From Candidatus Kerfeldbacteria bacterium CG08_land_8_20_14_0_20_40_16 (GTDB lineage Bacteria > Patescibacteriota > Patescibacteriia > UM-FILTER-42-10), in assembly GCA_002774635.1 (NCBI GenBank), contig PEXU01000038.1:1-35347 (forward strand): a DNA stretch of 35,347 nt, written 5' to 3'. This document shows positions 25,670 to 32,998 of this stretch, piece after piece. The notes beneath the pieces are model-generated. The model did no database searches. It was not told where the DNA came from and saw only the letters and a program-made list of their open reading frames with translations. The translations under genes and the position numbers were made by a program. Within the stretch, counting starts at the first letter, position 1. Each line of letters begins with the position of its first letter.

Positions 25670-26182
25670 TCATTTAATCATATCGTCGTCCAGAATTTTG
25701 TCCAGTTTTTCGTCTAACTCTTCTAGAGAAATCTTTTTCTTGGGGGGGGCTGCAGCCTTCTCTTCTTTTTTTATTTCCGTTTTTTCCGTACTAACCGGAG
25801 TGGCTCCCATTTTCTTTTCCTTTTTCTCCTCTTCTTGTAGTCTAAGGGCGGCAGATCGCTCCAACATTCGTTCTCTTTCTAGATCCCGCTCCGTTTTTTC
25901 CCTTATTTTCAAAATTTGATGTCGAATCACCTCTTCCATTAATCCTAAATCTTTCTCGATCGCGTGATATTTCTCGGGGGTAAGGTTAAATTCAATAAGC
26001 ACATAGAACCCATAACGGCTTTGCTTAATAGAAAAAGCTAATTTTTTCTTGCCTAAATTTTCATTTTTTGTGATGGTGCCACCGTTCTTCTTAATAATCC
26101 CGAATATCTTATCAACCACAAAAGGAAGCTCTTCCTCGGTAATCCTAGAAGAGATAATAATTAAAGCTTCATAATGTTGCAT
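25670..26182 (-). CDS. rpsF: 30S ribosomal protein S6 with long C-terminal tail
   Basis: I chose the ATG at 26182 (MQHYEALIII) because GAGGT lies 6 bases upstream and this is the family start; the frame is open back to 26212, which adds ten unlikely residues. Residues 1-95 are a normal S6 (YEALIIISSRITEEEL, GKKKLAFSIKQSRYGFYVLIEFNL). A tail of about 75 residues follows: a charged helix (REKTERDLERERMLERSAALRLQEEEKKEKK), a Lys/Ala/Pro linker and the acidic end LEELDEKLDKILDDDMIK. S6 binds 16S rRNA with S18. E. coli S6 also has an acidic tail that is glutamylated, but much shorter. Confidence 0.93.
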   Translation of the reverse strand: MQHYEALIIISSRITEEELPFVVDKIFGIIKKNGGTITKNENLGKKKLAFSIKQSRYGFYVLIEFNLTPEKYHAIEKDLGLMEEVIRHQILKIREKTERDLERERMLERSAALRLQEEEKKEKKMGATPVSTEKTEIKKEEKAAAPPKKKISLEELDEKLDKILDDDMIK

Positions 26183-26271
26183 GGTGGGACCTCTTTGTTC
26201 CGCCCGCTTCAAGAAGGTCAGCCCTTAAAGCATGGGATTGAGCAGAATCATTAATAGTAATATTCTTGTTT

Positions 26272-26300
26272 ATCCTAGCAGGTATCGAAAAAGCAGTCAA
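26272..26300 (-). promoter_or_regulatory. rpsF-ssb-rpsR promoter
   Basis: On the minus strand TTGACT (26300-26295) and TAGGAT (26277-26272) are 17 bases apart. The start would be near 26265, about 80 bases before the rpsF ATG. The rest of the gap (26301-26404) shows no gene; a weak hairpin lies near 26390-26406. Confidence 0.7.
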
Positions 26301-26404
26301 GAAAATTTGAGAGAATAAAAGTATTATTTTTTGCTATCGGAATTTAAAGGGCGGTAGATTATAATTTACAGCAAATCACTAAATACTAGGTGGCACGAGA
26401 CGCC

Positions 26405-27433
26405 TTAATTGTTTTGAATAGGCAAACAACGCTCTAGGTGATAATCAAAGAAATCACAACTTTCTGTGGAACAGTTGTCCCGAGGACAAAATTTGGGAAA
26501 AGCGGTCGGATTCAAGCCCGCTCTAAGAATTCCTTCAATTTCCGCCGAGCTCAGTTTAGTGGCGATGCTTTTCAAATTCTGGATGCAGTTTCCCGCCGGG
26601 TCATAATACCATTCTTCAACTCCGGCAAGAATATCAGGTTTGGCTAATTCCTCAATAGCCTTAATTTCCAGAACAGCATTTTTTTTCCTGGCTTCTAATA
26701 CTCTAAGCATTACGATTGTATCATGTAGGTTTACTTCTCGATCCGGGTTGGTGACGATATTAATATTTCCCGAAGCCAGTTGTTGTAGAATTAGGTCAGC
26801 TTTTAGGTTGGGGTTATTTTTCAGAAAATCACAAGAATAAGGATTATTGCTTTTAACAATCATTACTCTTATTAATTTTTTTCCCTGGAAAACATCAAAA
26901 GCATTGGCGACTTCCTCATTTTTTATCACCGTTTCCTTAGGAGAAACAGAAGAGGTCCTTTTTTTCTCGACATGGTAACAAGCCAGCAGAAAAGGCATTA
27001 CTAAATCAATTATTCTTTGAGGATTATCAGGATATTCCTGGGTTAAATCTTTGGTTAACTCGGCTAAGTCAAACGCCTGGTTAGCGGAATCAAGAGAGCG
27101 AGCGTCATGATTGTTATTTTTTTCAATAAACAATAGCAGTCCGCTTAAAGCCGGGTCTTTACTCACTCCCAGGCTTTCCGCTACTTGCCGAGTGATGCTG
27201 GAATTCTCTTTTTTAAATTTGCTAGTTTCTAAATCGATTACTAAAATTCCCTGCGATTCCAGTCCGCTCGCAGTTTTTTCCGAAGGCAAGTCTTTTCTGA
27301 ATTCCATTTTAGCCTTTCGGATACCGGGATAGCCGTTTTCTCCAAAAAGCAGTAACAGCAAAACTGCCGCAATCGCATCTAATTGGGGTTTGGAAGATAA
27401 TACAATCGTATTAATCGGTTGGGGATTGGACAT
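26405..27433 (-). CDS. Hypothetical protein, 342 aa, with C-terminal cysteine cluster
   Basis: I cannot assign this protein. The N-terminus (NTIVLSSKPQLDAIAAVLLLLLFGE) followed by GILVIDLETSKF and later NNNHDARSLDSANQAFDLAEL recalls the layout of DHH/MYG1-type metal-dependent phosphoesterases, which have an Asp-Ala pair in a first helix, a second V-D strand and a later Asp-containing loop. However, the first His motif is missing, so I treat this as a resemblance only. The C-terminus has CPRDNCSTESCDFFDYHLERC, four cysteines plus a histidine that could bind a metal. No signal peptide or true membrane span. It has its own TATACT -10 upstream. Confidence 0.6.
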   Translation of the reverse strand: MSNPQPINTIVLSSKPQLDAIAAVLLLLLFGENGYPGIRKAKMEFRKDLPSEKTASGLESQGILVIDLETSKFKKENSSITRQVAESLGVSKDPALSGLLLFIEKNNNHDARSLDSANQAFDLAELTKDLTQEYPDNPQRIIDLVMPFLLACYHVEKKRTSSVSPKETVIKNEEVANAFDVFQGKKLIRVMIVKSNNPYSCDFLKNNPNLKADLILQQLASGNINIVTNPDREVNLHDTIVMLRVLEARKKNAVLEIKAIEELAKPDILAGVEEWYYDPAGNCIQNLKSIATKLSSAEIEGILRAGLNPTAFPKFCPRDNCSTESCDFFDYHLERCLPIQNN

Positions 27434-27450
27434 ATCTTTACTCTCTAATT

Positions 27451-27456
27451 AGTATA
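27451..27456 (-). promoter_or_regulatory. Candidate -10 box for the 342-aa gene
   Basis: TATACT on the minus strand lies 18 bases before the ATG at 27433. The corresponding -35 region falls in the T-run of the neighbouring terminator and is poor, so this is tentative. Confidence 0.35.
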
Positions 27457-27468
27457 CTCCATTGAAAT

Positions 27469-27510
27469 TAAAAAAAAAGAACCCCCATTCCGGAAAATCC
27501 GAAATGGGGG
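27469..27510 (-). terminator. Strong intrinsic terminator of the cold-shock-tailed gene
   Basis: On the minus strand CCCCCATTTCGGA and TCCGGAATGGGGG form a 13-bp stem (one G-U) with a 3-base loop (27510-27482), followed directly by TTC and a run of about nine T. It is the clearest terminator in the window and ends the gene at 27533-28315. Confidence 0.9.
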
Positions 27511-27532
27511 AATTGTTTTGAGAACGAAAGAA

Positions 27533-28315
27533 CTATGAGGTGAGCCGAACACCGTGTACTTCCCAACCGAATTTGGTCGGGCGATTCTTTCCGGTGTGAG
27601 TTAATTTCTGAAGGTGAGTGAATTTTATTCGCTCACCTGACTTCAGGAACTGAAGGTGATATCCGTTGCCCCGGTTGATTTCCGACCAGTGGACGCGGAC
27701 GATCCCTTCTCCAGTTACAATGGCGCCGATCCCTTGGGCGATGTTGAACCAAAGCACTAACCCCTCATTTGACGACAGGTTCTCCAGCACTTGAGCGGGA
27801 GCTCTCCTGTATTGTGCGATTAGTGGTAGGTTGTCTGGCTTCAGGCGACCTTGAAGAAAAGTCAACAGTTGCGGCCACTTCACTGCAGGCATTGTCACAT
27901 TGCCTCCGTCACGATAGCAGGTGGCTCCTATGGTTTTCTGGGTGGTGAGAAAGAATTTCCCGTGTTGGGAAATGACGGCGATCTCCCAGATTTGGAACTG
28001 ACCATTGGGCTCCAGTTTCAGCAACCGAAGGTTGTTTTGAGGGTAAGGAGTAAAGAACTCCCCGTCCTCGCTTTTCCTTACCGGAATGGTCAGCTTGTAA
28101 GTCAGATTGCCACCGCTTTTTTTCACTTCTTTCGGGATGATATTCTTCTTACCATCCACAGTGACTACCAGGAAGTTGCCGGCTTCCGGACCGATGGTGA
28201 CTTTCAACCGGAGCGGTAAATGGTCGTCGAGTTTGCCCAAGCAACCGTCCTCACTGATCTTTAGTGAATCTTCACCCCACATCACTTGCGTTGAAATACC
28301 GTTAATTCCTACCAT
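27533..28315 (-). CDS. Unrecognised protein with cold-shock-like C-terminal domain
   Basis: The start is the ATG at 28315 (MVGINGI) because GAAAGGAGGA lies just upstream; the frame is open to 28357. The 260-aa product has no signal peptide. Its first ~185 residues are mostly beta-like (LPLRLKVTIGPEAGNFLVVTVDG, then LTYKLTIPVRKSEDGEFF) and unfamiliar. The last ~65 match the cold-shock domain pattern: VLWFNIAQGIGAIVTGEG, VRVHWSEI, LKSGERIKFTH and a final VHGVRL. That suggests nucleic-acid binding, but the aromatic RNP residues are only partly kept. The gene is alone, with a near-perfect promoter, the best ribosome site in the window and a strong terminator. Its GC content is visibly higher than its neighbours, so transfer or high expression is possible. 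Confidence 0.75.
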   Translation of the reverse strand: MVGINGISTQVMWGEDSLKISEDGCLGKLDDHLPLRLKVTIGPEAGNFLVVTVDGKKNIIPKEVKKSGGNLTYKLTIPVRKSEDGEFFTPYPQNNLRLLKLEPNGQFQIWEIAVISQHGKFFLTTQKTIGATCYRDGGNVTMPAVKWPQLLTFLQGRLKPDNLPLIAQYRRAPAQVLENLSSNEGLVLWFNIAQGIGAIVTGEGIVRVHWSEINRGNGYHLQFLKSGERIKFTHLQKLTHTGKNRPTKFGWEVHGVRLTS

Positions 28316-28446
28316 GGCGTTCCTCCTTTCTAAGAGGTTAAAATTGGTAGGTCTCACTTCGAAAGATTGTCTAAGAGCGTACTTATTTTAATTCACAATT
28401 TTGCATTGCAGGCTAAAATAAAAACATCTTTAAAAGAGAACCATTC

Positions 28447-28475
28447 AGTATAGACCCTTATTTAGTTTTTGTCAA
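28447..28475 (-). promoter_or_regulatory. Strong promoter for the cold-shock-tailed gene
   Basis: On the minus strand TTGACA (28475-28470) and TATACT (28452-28447) are exactly 17 bases apart, a near-consensus sigma70-type promoter. The start near 28440 gives a leader of about 125 bases, long enough for the kind of structured leader found on cold-shock mRNAs. Confidence 0.85.
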
Positions 28476-28522
28476 GGCTGATTGCTTTTACCCATCCTTG
28501 CTAATATACTTATAACTGATGA

Positions 28523-28628
28523 ATCCCGTTAGAAATTTATAAGACGTGGGGTTCTAATAAAATAATAAATTCAGTAAGGATAAAGTAGTTTAAAATATAA
28601 ATATTATTCGTTAAATCTCTAACGGGAT
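28523..28628. repeat. 17-bp inverted repeat reaching the uvrC start codon
   Basis: The arms 28523-28539 (ATCCCGTTAGAAATTTA) and 28612-28628 are complementary at 16 of 17 positions, with 72 bases between. The right arm ends on the AT of the uvrC ATG (28627-28629). The stretch between is AT-rich. It could be a small palindromic element, or a fold that hides the start codon. Confidence 0.7.
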
Positions 28629-30390
28629 GAATAAGCAAAAACTAAACAATATCCCCAATAAACCGGGCGTTTATCTTTTTAAAGACAAAAACGGTGCCAT
28701 TCTTTATATTGGCAAGGCCCGGAATCTCAAAAGCCGGGTTGGCTCTTATTTTAGGAAGTCGGCCAATTTAGAGCCGGCTAAGGAAATAATGGTGGGTAAA
28801 ATAGCGGACCTGGAATATATTCTGGTCGATTCCGAAGTGGAAGCCCTGCTTTTAGAAAGCAGCCTGATTAAAAAACACAGACCCCCTTATAATGTTGAGT
28901 TAAAGGACGACAAATATTTTCTGTACCTAAAAGTCACCTTAGAAGAAGGTTTTCCGAGAGTTCTGACGGTTCGCCGCGTGGCTAAAGACAAAAACCGTTA
29001 CTTCGGCCCTTTCACTTCGGCTGCAGCGGTAAAAAATACCCTGCGCTTAGTCCGAAGAATTTTTCCTTACAAAATCTGTAAGAATCCTCCGGAAAAGCCC
29101 TGTCTGGGTTATCATATTGAACGCTGTCTGGGCCACGTTACTAAAGATTTTACTAAGCGGGATTATCAGAAAATCATCGAGGGGGTAATCAAGTTTTTGG
29201 AAGGGAAGAATAGATTCTTGCTTTCTGATTTAAAAAAACAAATGAAAGAAGCGGCCCGCCAAAAAAAATATGAAAAGGCGGCCAGAATCAGAGATCAAAT
29301 TCGGGGCATCGAACATTTAATGGAAAGACAGAAGGTGATTTCCATCAAATTGGAAAATCAAGATATTGTCAGCCTGGGTCGCGATAATAATCTGGCGGCA
29401 ATCAACCTTTTTCAAATTAGAGAAGGAAAACTGCTGAATCGAGAACAGTTTTTACTCCAAAACGTAAACTTACGAACCGACTCAGAGTTAATCGATTCTT
29501 TTTTAAACCAATACTACGCCTTGGCCTCTGATTACCCCAAAGAAATAGTTGTGCCGGCTGAAATCAAAAATCGGAGTATTGAAAAGTTAACCAAGGCCAA
29601 ACTTACTTTTCCGTGCAAAGGGAGAAAACGGCAATTAGTAAAAATGGGTAAAGAGAACGCCGAGGAATATTTGCGCCAAACTCAGCTGGAATCGGAATTA
29701 CGCGATCAATCCGGGCAAAAATCCTTGGCGGAATTGGCCAAAGAATTAAAACTTACTAAGAGTTCCCGCCGGATTGAGGCCTATGATATCTCTAATATTC
29801 AGGGAACAAACGCGGTCGGTTCCATGGTTGTATTTACGGCCGGACGGCCCGACAAATCGCAATACCGCAAGTTTAGAATCAAAACGGTCAAAGGCGCCAA
29901 TGACCCGGCAATGATGGCGGAAGTAATCAGACGCCGTTTTCAAAGAATAAAAGCTGAAGAAAAAGAACGTTGGCCATTGCCTGATTTAATAGTGCTGGAT
30001 GGTGGAAAAGGGCAGTTGAGTTCGGCTAGGAAAATACTAAAGAAGTTTGGTATTGATCAGCCGGTAATTGCGCTGGCGAAACGGAAAGAAGAGATTGTTC
30101 GGCCCAATCAAAAAAATCCTATAGTACTGTCCAATAATTCGCAAAGCCTCCAGCTGCTCAAGCAAATAAGAGATGAAGCGCACCGCTTTGCCATTGGGTA
30201 CTATCGCAAAAGACATCAGGCAGAAACAAAAAGATCAGCCCTTGACGAAATACCGGGAATCGGGCCTAAAACAAAAAAGAAGCTGCTGTTCGCTTTTGGA
30301 TCAGTACAAAAAATTAAGGAAGCAAGTTGGAAAGATTTAGAAAAAGTGATTGGAAGTAAGCTGGCAAGAAAGATTAAGGAATATCTTTAA
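28627..30390 (+). CDS. uvrC: UvrABC system protein C
   Basis: The 587-aa protein has the N-terminal GIY-YIG nuclease (NKPGVYLFKDKNGAILYIGKA, residues about 10-90) for the 3' incision, a cysteine-bearing stretch (CKNPPEKPCLGYHIERCLGHV, about 145-170), a UVR helix (about 200-235) that contacts UvrB, the RNase H-like domain (RIEAYDISNIQG, LIVLDGGKGQLSSA) for the 5' incision, and C-terminal helix-hairpin-helices (LDEIPGIGPKTKKKLL). Length and order are normal. The start is fixed by the family N-terminus and the overlap of the inverted-repeat arm. Confidence 0.97.
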   Translation: MNKQKLNNIPNKPGVYLFKDKNGAILYIGKARNLKSRVGSYFRKSANLEPAKEIMVGKIADLEYILVDSEVEALLLESSLIKKHRPPYNVELKDDKYFLYLKVTLEEGFPRVLTVRRVAKDKNRYFGPFTSAAAVKNTLRLVRRIFPYKICKNPPEKPCLGYHIERCLGHVTKDFTKRDYQKIIEGVIKFLEGKNRFLLSDLKKQMKEAARQKKYEKAARIRDQIRGIEHLMERQKVISIKLENQDIVSLGRDNNLAAINLFQIREGKLLNREQFLLQNVNLRTDSELIDSFLNQYYALASDYPKEIVVPAEIKNRSIEKLTKAKLTFPCKGRKRQLVKMGKENAEEYLRQTQLESELRDQSGQKSLAELAKELKLTKSSRRIEAYDISNIQGTNAVGSMVVFTAGRPDKSQYRKFRIKTVKGANDPAMMAEVIRRRFQRIKAEEKERWPLPDLIVLDGGKGQLSSARKILKKFGIDQPVIALAKRKEEIVRPNQKNPIVLSNNSQSLQLLKQIRDEAHRFAIGYYRKRHQAETKRSALDEIPGIGPKTKKKLLFAFGSVQKIKEASWKDLEKVIGSKLARKIKEYL

Positions 30391-30453
30391 ACAAATTGAA
30401 AAAAATAAAGGAGTATATTTGATTAGAAGAATGAGTTCCTAGAATACAGTAAT

Positions 30454-30556
30454 GCGAAGCTTTTAGCCTCGCTTACAAGAAAACGAGTAACTTCCCAAAA
30501 CGTATCTTAAATAAGCGACCCTAAAAGGGTAGCAATACTTCAAGGTTTCAACCTTG
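30454..30556. repeat. Cluster of three small hairpins after uvrC
   Basis: The gap 30391-30577 contains GCGAAGC/GCCTCGC (30454 onward, one mismatch), CCCT-AAA-AGGG near 30522-30533 and CAAGGTT-TC-AACCTTG (about 30541-30556). None has a T-tract. No tRNA fold or gene is seen in this gap. Confidence 0.45.
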
Positions 30557-30577
30557 CGCTCTATCTCCAAAAACCAT

Positions 30578-30727
30578 ATGCCCAAAAAAATTATCTCCGA
30601 AGAAGAAAATCAGAAAAAAATCAAAGCGGTTCGCCGCCAAAAAAAGAAACGTCCTAAAATGAAGGTCTCGGGACGTTCTGTTGTCCAGCTAAAAAAAATA
30701 ATTGAGGATAAATCAAAGAAGAAATAG
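30578..30727 (+). CDS. Small basic protein, 49 aa
   Basis: An open frame from ATG 30578 to TAG 30725-30727 encodes a 49-residue protein, about 40% Lys or Arg: a Glu-rich start (MPKKIISEEENQKK), a basic middle (VRRQKKKRPKMK) and an ordered-looking end (VSGRSVVQLKKIIEDKSKKK). I do not recognise it. The charge suggests binding to nucleic acid or the ribosome. The gene stops on the base next to the helicase stop on the other strand (30728), as expected for true packed genes. No ribosome site is visible. It could be a chance frame, but the composition is not random. Confidence 0.55.
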   Translation: MPKKIISEEENQKKIKAVRRQKKKRPKMKVSGRSVVQLKKIIEDKSKKK

Positions 30728-32881
30728 TTATTTATTTTCCACTAATTCTTCCGGGATTTCCTCTAGAAATCGGGAAGGGATGGTAATTCGGGAACTACCC
30801 CAAATGTTCCGTTGGCGGGTATGAATTAAATAGACTTTTTCTTTGGATCTCGTTACCCCGACATAATAAAGTCTTCTTTCTTCTTCCAGTTCAGCGGGGT
30901 CAAACAGACTGTTGGCATGGGGGAACAGTCCCTCTTCCATTCCGGCTAGAAAAACCACTTTGTATTCTAACCCCTTGGCATTATGGGTGGTCATTAGAGT
31001 AAGGCCTTTTTTGCCGTCTTCTAAAAAATCCACATCGTTTACCAGTGCGGTTTCTTCCAAAAACGAGCGGATGCTTTCCAATCCCTGCTGGTTGTCAAAT
31101 TTTTTAGCTACTGTTTTAAGCTCTAAAATATTTTCCCATCTGGCTTCACCTTCGGGAGTGCCATCCTGAACATGTTTTTTATATCCGGTTTTATTCAGAA
31201 TCAAATCAATGATTTCCCGAGGTTTTAAATTTTGAGCTTTGTCCTTAAGGTCAATAATTAAACTCGCAAAAAAGAGAAGGGCGTTTCGGGCCCGAGAGGG
31301 TAAAGAAGCTATTTTATCCGCTTGCTTTACCGCTTTTAAATAGTCGATCTTATCAGCTTCCGCAAAATTTTCTAATAATGACCAGGTTTTGCGCCCGATA
31401 CTGCGGGGAGGCTCGTTAATTATTCTCTTCATACTCACTTGATCATTAGGCTCTACTAAAATTCTAAGATAGGCCAAAAGATCTTTTACTTCTTTCCGTT
31501 CGTAAAATTTTACGCTTCCAATTATCTGATAAGGAACTCCATATTCCAGCAAGGTTTCTTCCAAAGCTCTAGACTGGGCATTAGTTCGGTAAAGAATAAC
31601 ATAATCAGAAAGATTGATTAATCCTCCTCGGATCTTTTTTTGGATGGCAATTTTAGCTGTTTTTTTCTCCGGTCCGCCCGATTTGTTTTTTTCTATTTCC
31701 AGAATAGTATCTAGAATTCCTCCGGCCGGATGGTTGTTCTCTTCCTCTGATTCATAGACTATTTCGTCATCAGCCTCTCCCCGATGGTCACTTGTTTCTT
31801 CCCTTAATCCAAAAATTTCCCCCAGAATATATTCTCCTTCTTCCTTTTCATTAGCTACCTGTTGAACTGTGATTTTTTCCCCTGGCTTGCTATCAGTCCA
31901 TAATTTTTTATCCGTCCGGGCTTTATTCTTGGCAATGATATGATTACTGGCCTCTACGATTGTTTTAGTGGAGCGGTAGTTTTGTTCTAAATAAATTATT
32001 TTTGCCTGGGGATAATCCTTTTCAAAATCTAAAATGTTCTGAATGTCCGCTCCGCGAAAGGAATAAATCCCTTGCCAGTCGTCTCCTACCACGCAGATGT
32101 TTTTTGATTTTTTCGACAAAAGGTTGGTCAACAGGTACTGGGCGTGATTGGTATCCTGGTATTCATCCACCATTAAGTACTTGAAGCGCCGCTGGTATTT
32201 TTCCAGCACGGCCGGATATTTCTGAAAAAGCTGTACCGTCATCATGATCAAATCGTCAAAGTCCAAAGCATTGTGCTCCCGTAACTGTTTTTGATATTCT
32301 TGGTACACTTTAGCCGTCAGCTTTTCTATAAAATCTTTGGCTTTATGCTGGTACTGGCGGGGAGTAAGCAAGTTGTTTTTCGCTTGGTTGGAAATTACGC
32401 TTAAAAACATCCGCGGCGAATATTGTTTTTGGTCAATCACCATTTTTTCCAACACCCCCTTCATTAAAGCTATTTGGTCGTAATCGTCGTAGATTAAAAA
32501 GTTGTTCTTGAAACCCAATGCACCGATCTCCTTTCTCAGCACCCGTACGCAGAAAGAGTGAAAAGTTCCCACCCAGGGTTGATCTAAGTCGATTGATTGC
32601 GAAGGATTAATCTTTCTTTTTAATAGTTTTTCTACTCTCTGTTTCATTTCTTCGGCCGCTTTGTTGGTAAAAGTCACCGCCAAAACAGAAGAAGGACTGA
32701 CCTGTTTTTCAATAATTAAATAAGCTATCCGGTGAACCAGTATTCTGGTTTTGCCGGAGCCAGCGCCGGCTAATACCAAAACGGGCCCTTCTGTTTGGAG
32801 AACGGCGGATTGTTGTTTTCCATTTAACTTACTTAAGATAGAGTCAGTCATAGTCTTAGATGGTTCTTTAAAATATATCAT
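30728..32881 (-). CDS. ATP-dependent DNA helicase UvrD/PcrA
   Basis: The 717-aa SF1A helicase has the Q-motif LNGKQQSAVLQTEGPVLV, Walker A AGAGSGKT with RILVHRIAYLI, motif Ib VTFTNKAAEEMKQRV, GTFHSFCVRVLR, Walker B LMVDEYQDTNHAQ, motif III GDDWQGIYSFRGA, motif IV LEQNYRST, and motif V/VI TTHNAKGLEYKVVFLAGMEEG with YVGVTRSKE. It unwinds DNA 3' to 5' in repair. An acidic insert of about 50 residues (REETSDHRGEADDEIVYESEEENN onward) lies between motif IV and domain 2B. Starts at 32881 or 32851 (MTDSILSKLN) are possible. I keep the longer because the candidate promoter lies just upstream, but the shorter fits the family better. Confidence 0.93.
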   Translation of the reverse strand: MIYFKEPSKTMTDSILSKLNGKQQSAVLQTEGPVLVLAGAGSGKTRILVHRIAYLIIEKQVSPSSVLAVTFTNKAAEEMKQRVEKLLKRKINPSQSIDLDQPWVGTFHSFCVRVLRKEIGALGFKNNFLIYDDYDQIALMKGVLEKMVIDQKQYSPRMFLSVISNQAKNNLLTPRQYQHKAKDFIEKLTAKVYQEYQKQLREHNALDFDDLIMMTVQLFQKYPAVLEKYQRRFKYLMVDEYQDTNHAQYLLTNLLSKKSKNICVVGDDWQGIYSFRGADIQNILDFEKDYPQAKIIYLEQNYRSTKTIVEASNHIIAKNKARTDKKLWTDSKPGEKITVQQVANEKEEGEYILGEIFGLREETSDHRGEADDEIVYESEEENNHPAGGILDTILEIEKNKSGGPEKKTAKIAIQKKIRGGLINLSDYVILYRTNAQSRALEETLLEYGVPYQIIGSVKFYERKEVKDLLAYLRILVEPNDQVSMKRIINEPPRSIGRKTWSLLENFAEADKIDYLKAVKQADKIASLPSRARNALLFFASLIIDLKDKAQNLKPREIIDLILNKTGYKKHVQDGTPEGEARWENILELKTVAKKFDNQQGLESIRSFLEETALVNDVDFLEDGKKGLTLMTTHNAKGLEYKVVFLAGMEEGLFPHANSLFDPAELEEERRLYYVGVTRSKEKVYLIHTRQRNIWGSSRITIPSRFLEEIPEELVENK

Positions 32882-32903
32882 AAAGAAGAAAGATTAAAAA
32901 GAA

Positions 32904-32912
32904 AGTATATCA
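32904..32912 (-). promoter_or_regulatory. Candidate extended -10 for the helicase gene
   Basis: TGATATACT on the minus strand is an extended -10 box (TATACT at 32909-32904), with a predicted start near 32897. No -35 match is present. Confidence 0.4.
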
Positions 32913-32937
32913 GGAAAGTTTTTCCGCCATGGTTTTA

Positions 32938-32968
32938 AAGAAAAAAGGGAGTTCCTTTCGAAACTCCC
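32938..32968 (-). terminator. Intrinsic terminator of the UPF0182 gene
   Basis: On the minus strand GGGAGTTTC and GGAACTCCC pair around a GAAA tetraloop (32968-32947), followed by CTTTTTT-type sequence to 32938. The stem, stable loop and T-run are textbook. Confidence 0.85.
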
Positions 32969-32998
32969 TCATAATTTGTGAACGAGAAAATGTTGCTG

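Noticed and set aside
25509-25919. 136-aa plus-strand frame over ssb/rpsF
   Set aside because: It lies opposite two certain genes; its Ser/Phe-rich product is typical of an antisense shadow of Lys/Glu-rich coding.
27851-28391. Two plus-strand open frames (122 and 94 aa) opposite the cold-shock-tailed gene
   Set aside because: They are antisense to a gene with clear promoter, ribosome site, terminator and domain pattern, and their products look like random translation.
30391-30577. Possible tRNA or small RNA in the hairpin-rich gap after uvrC
   Set aside because: No cloverleaf, no TTCRA loop and no acceptor pairing could be made; only short unrelated hairpins are present.
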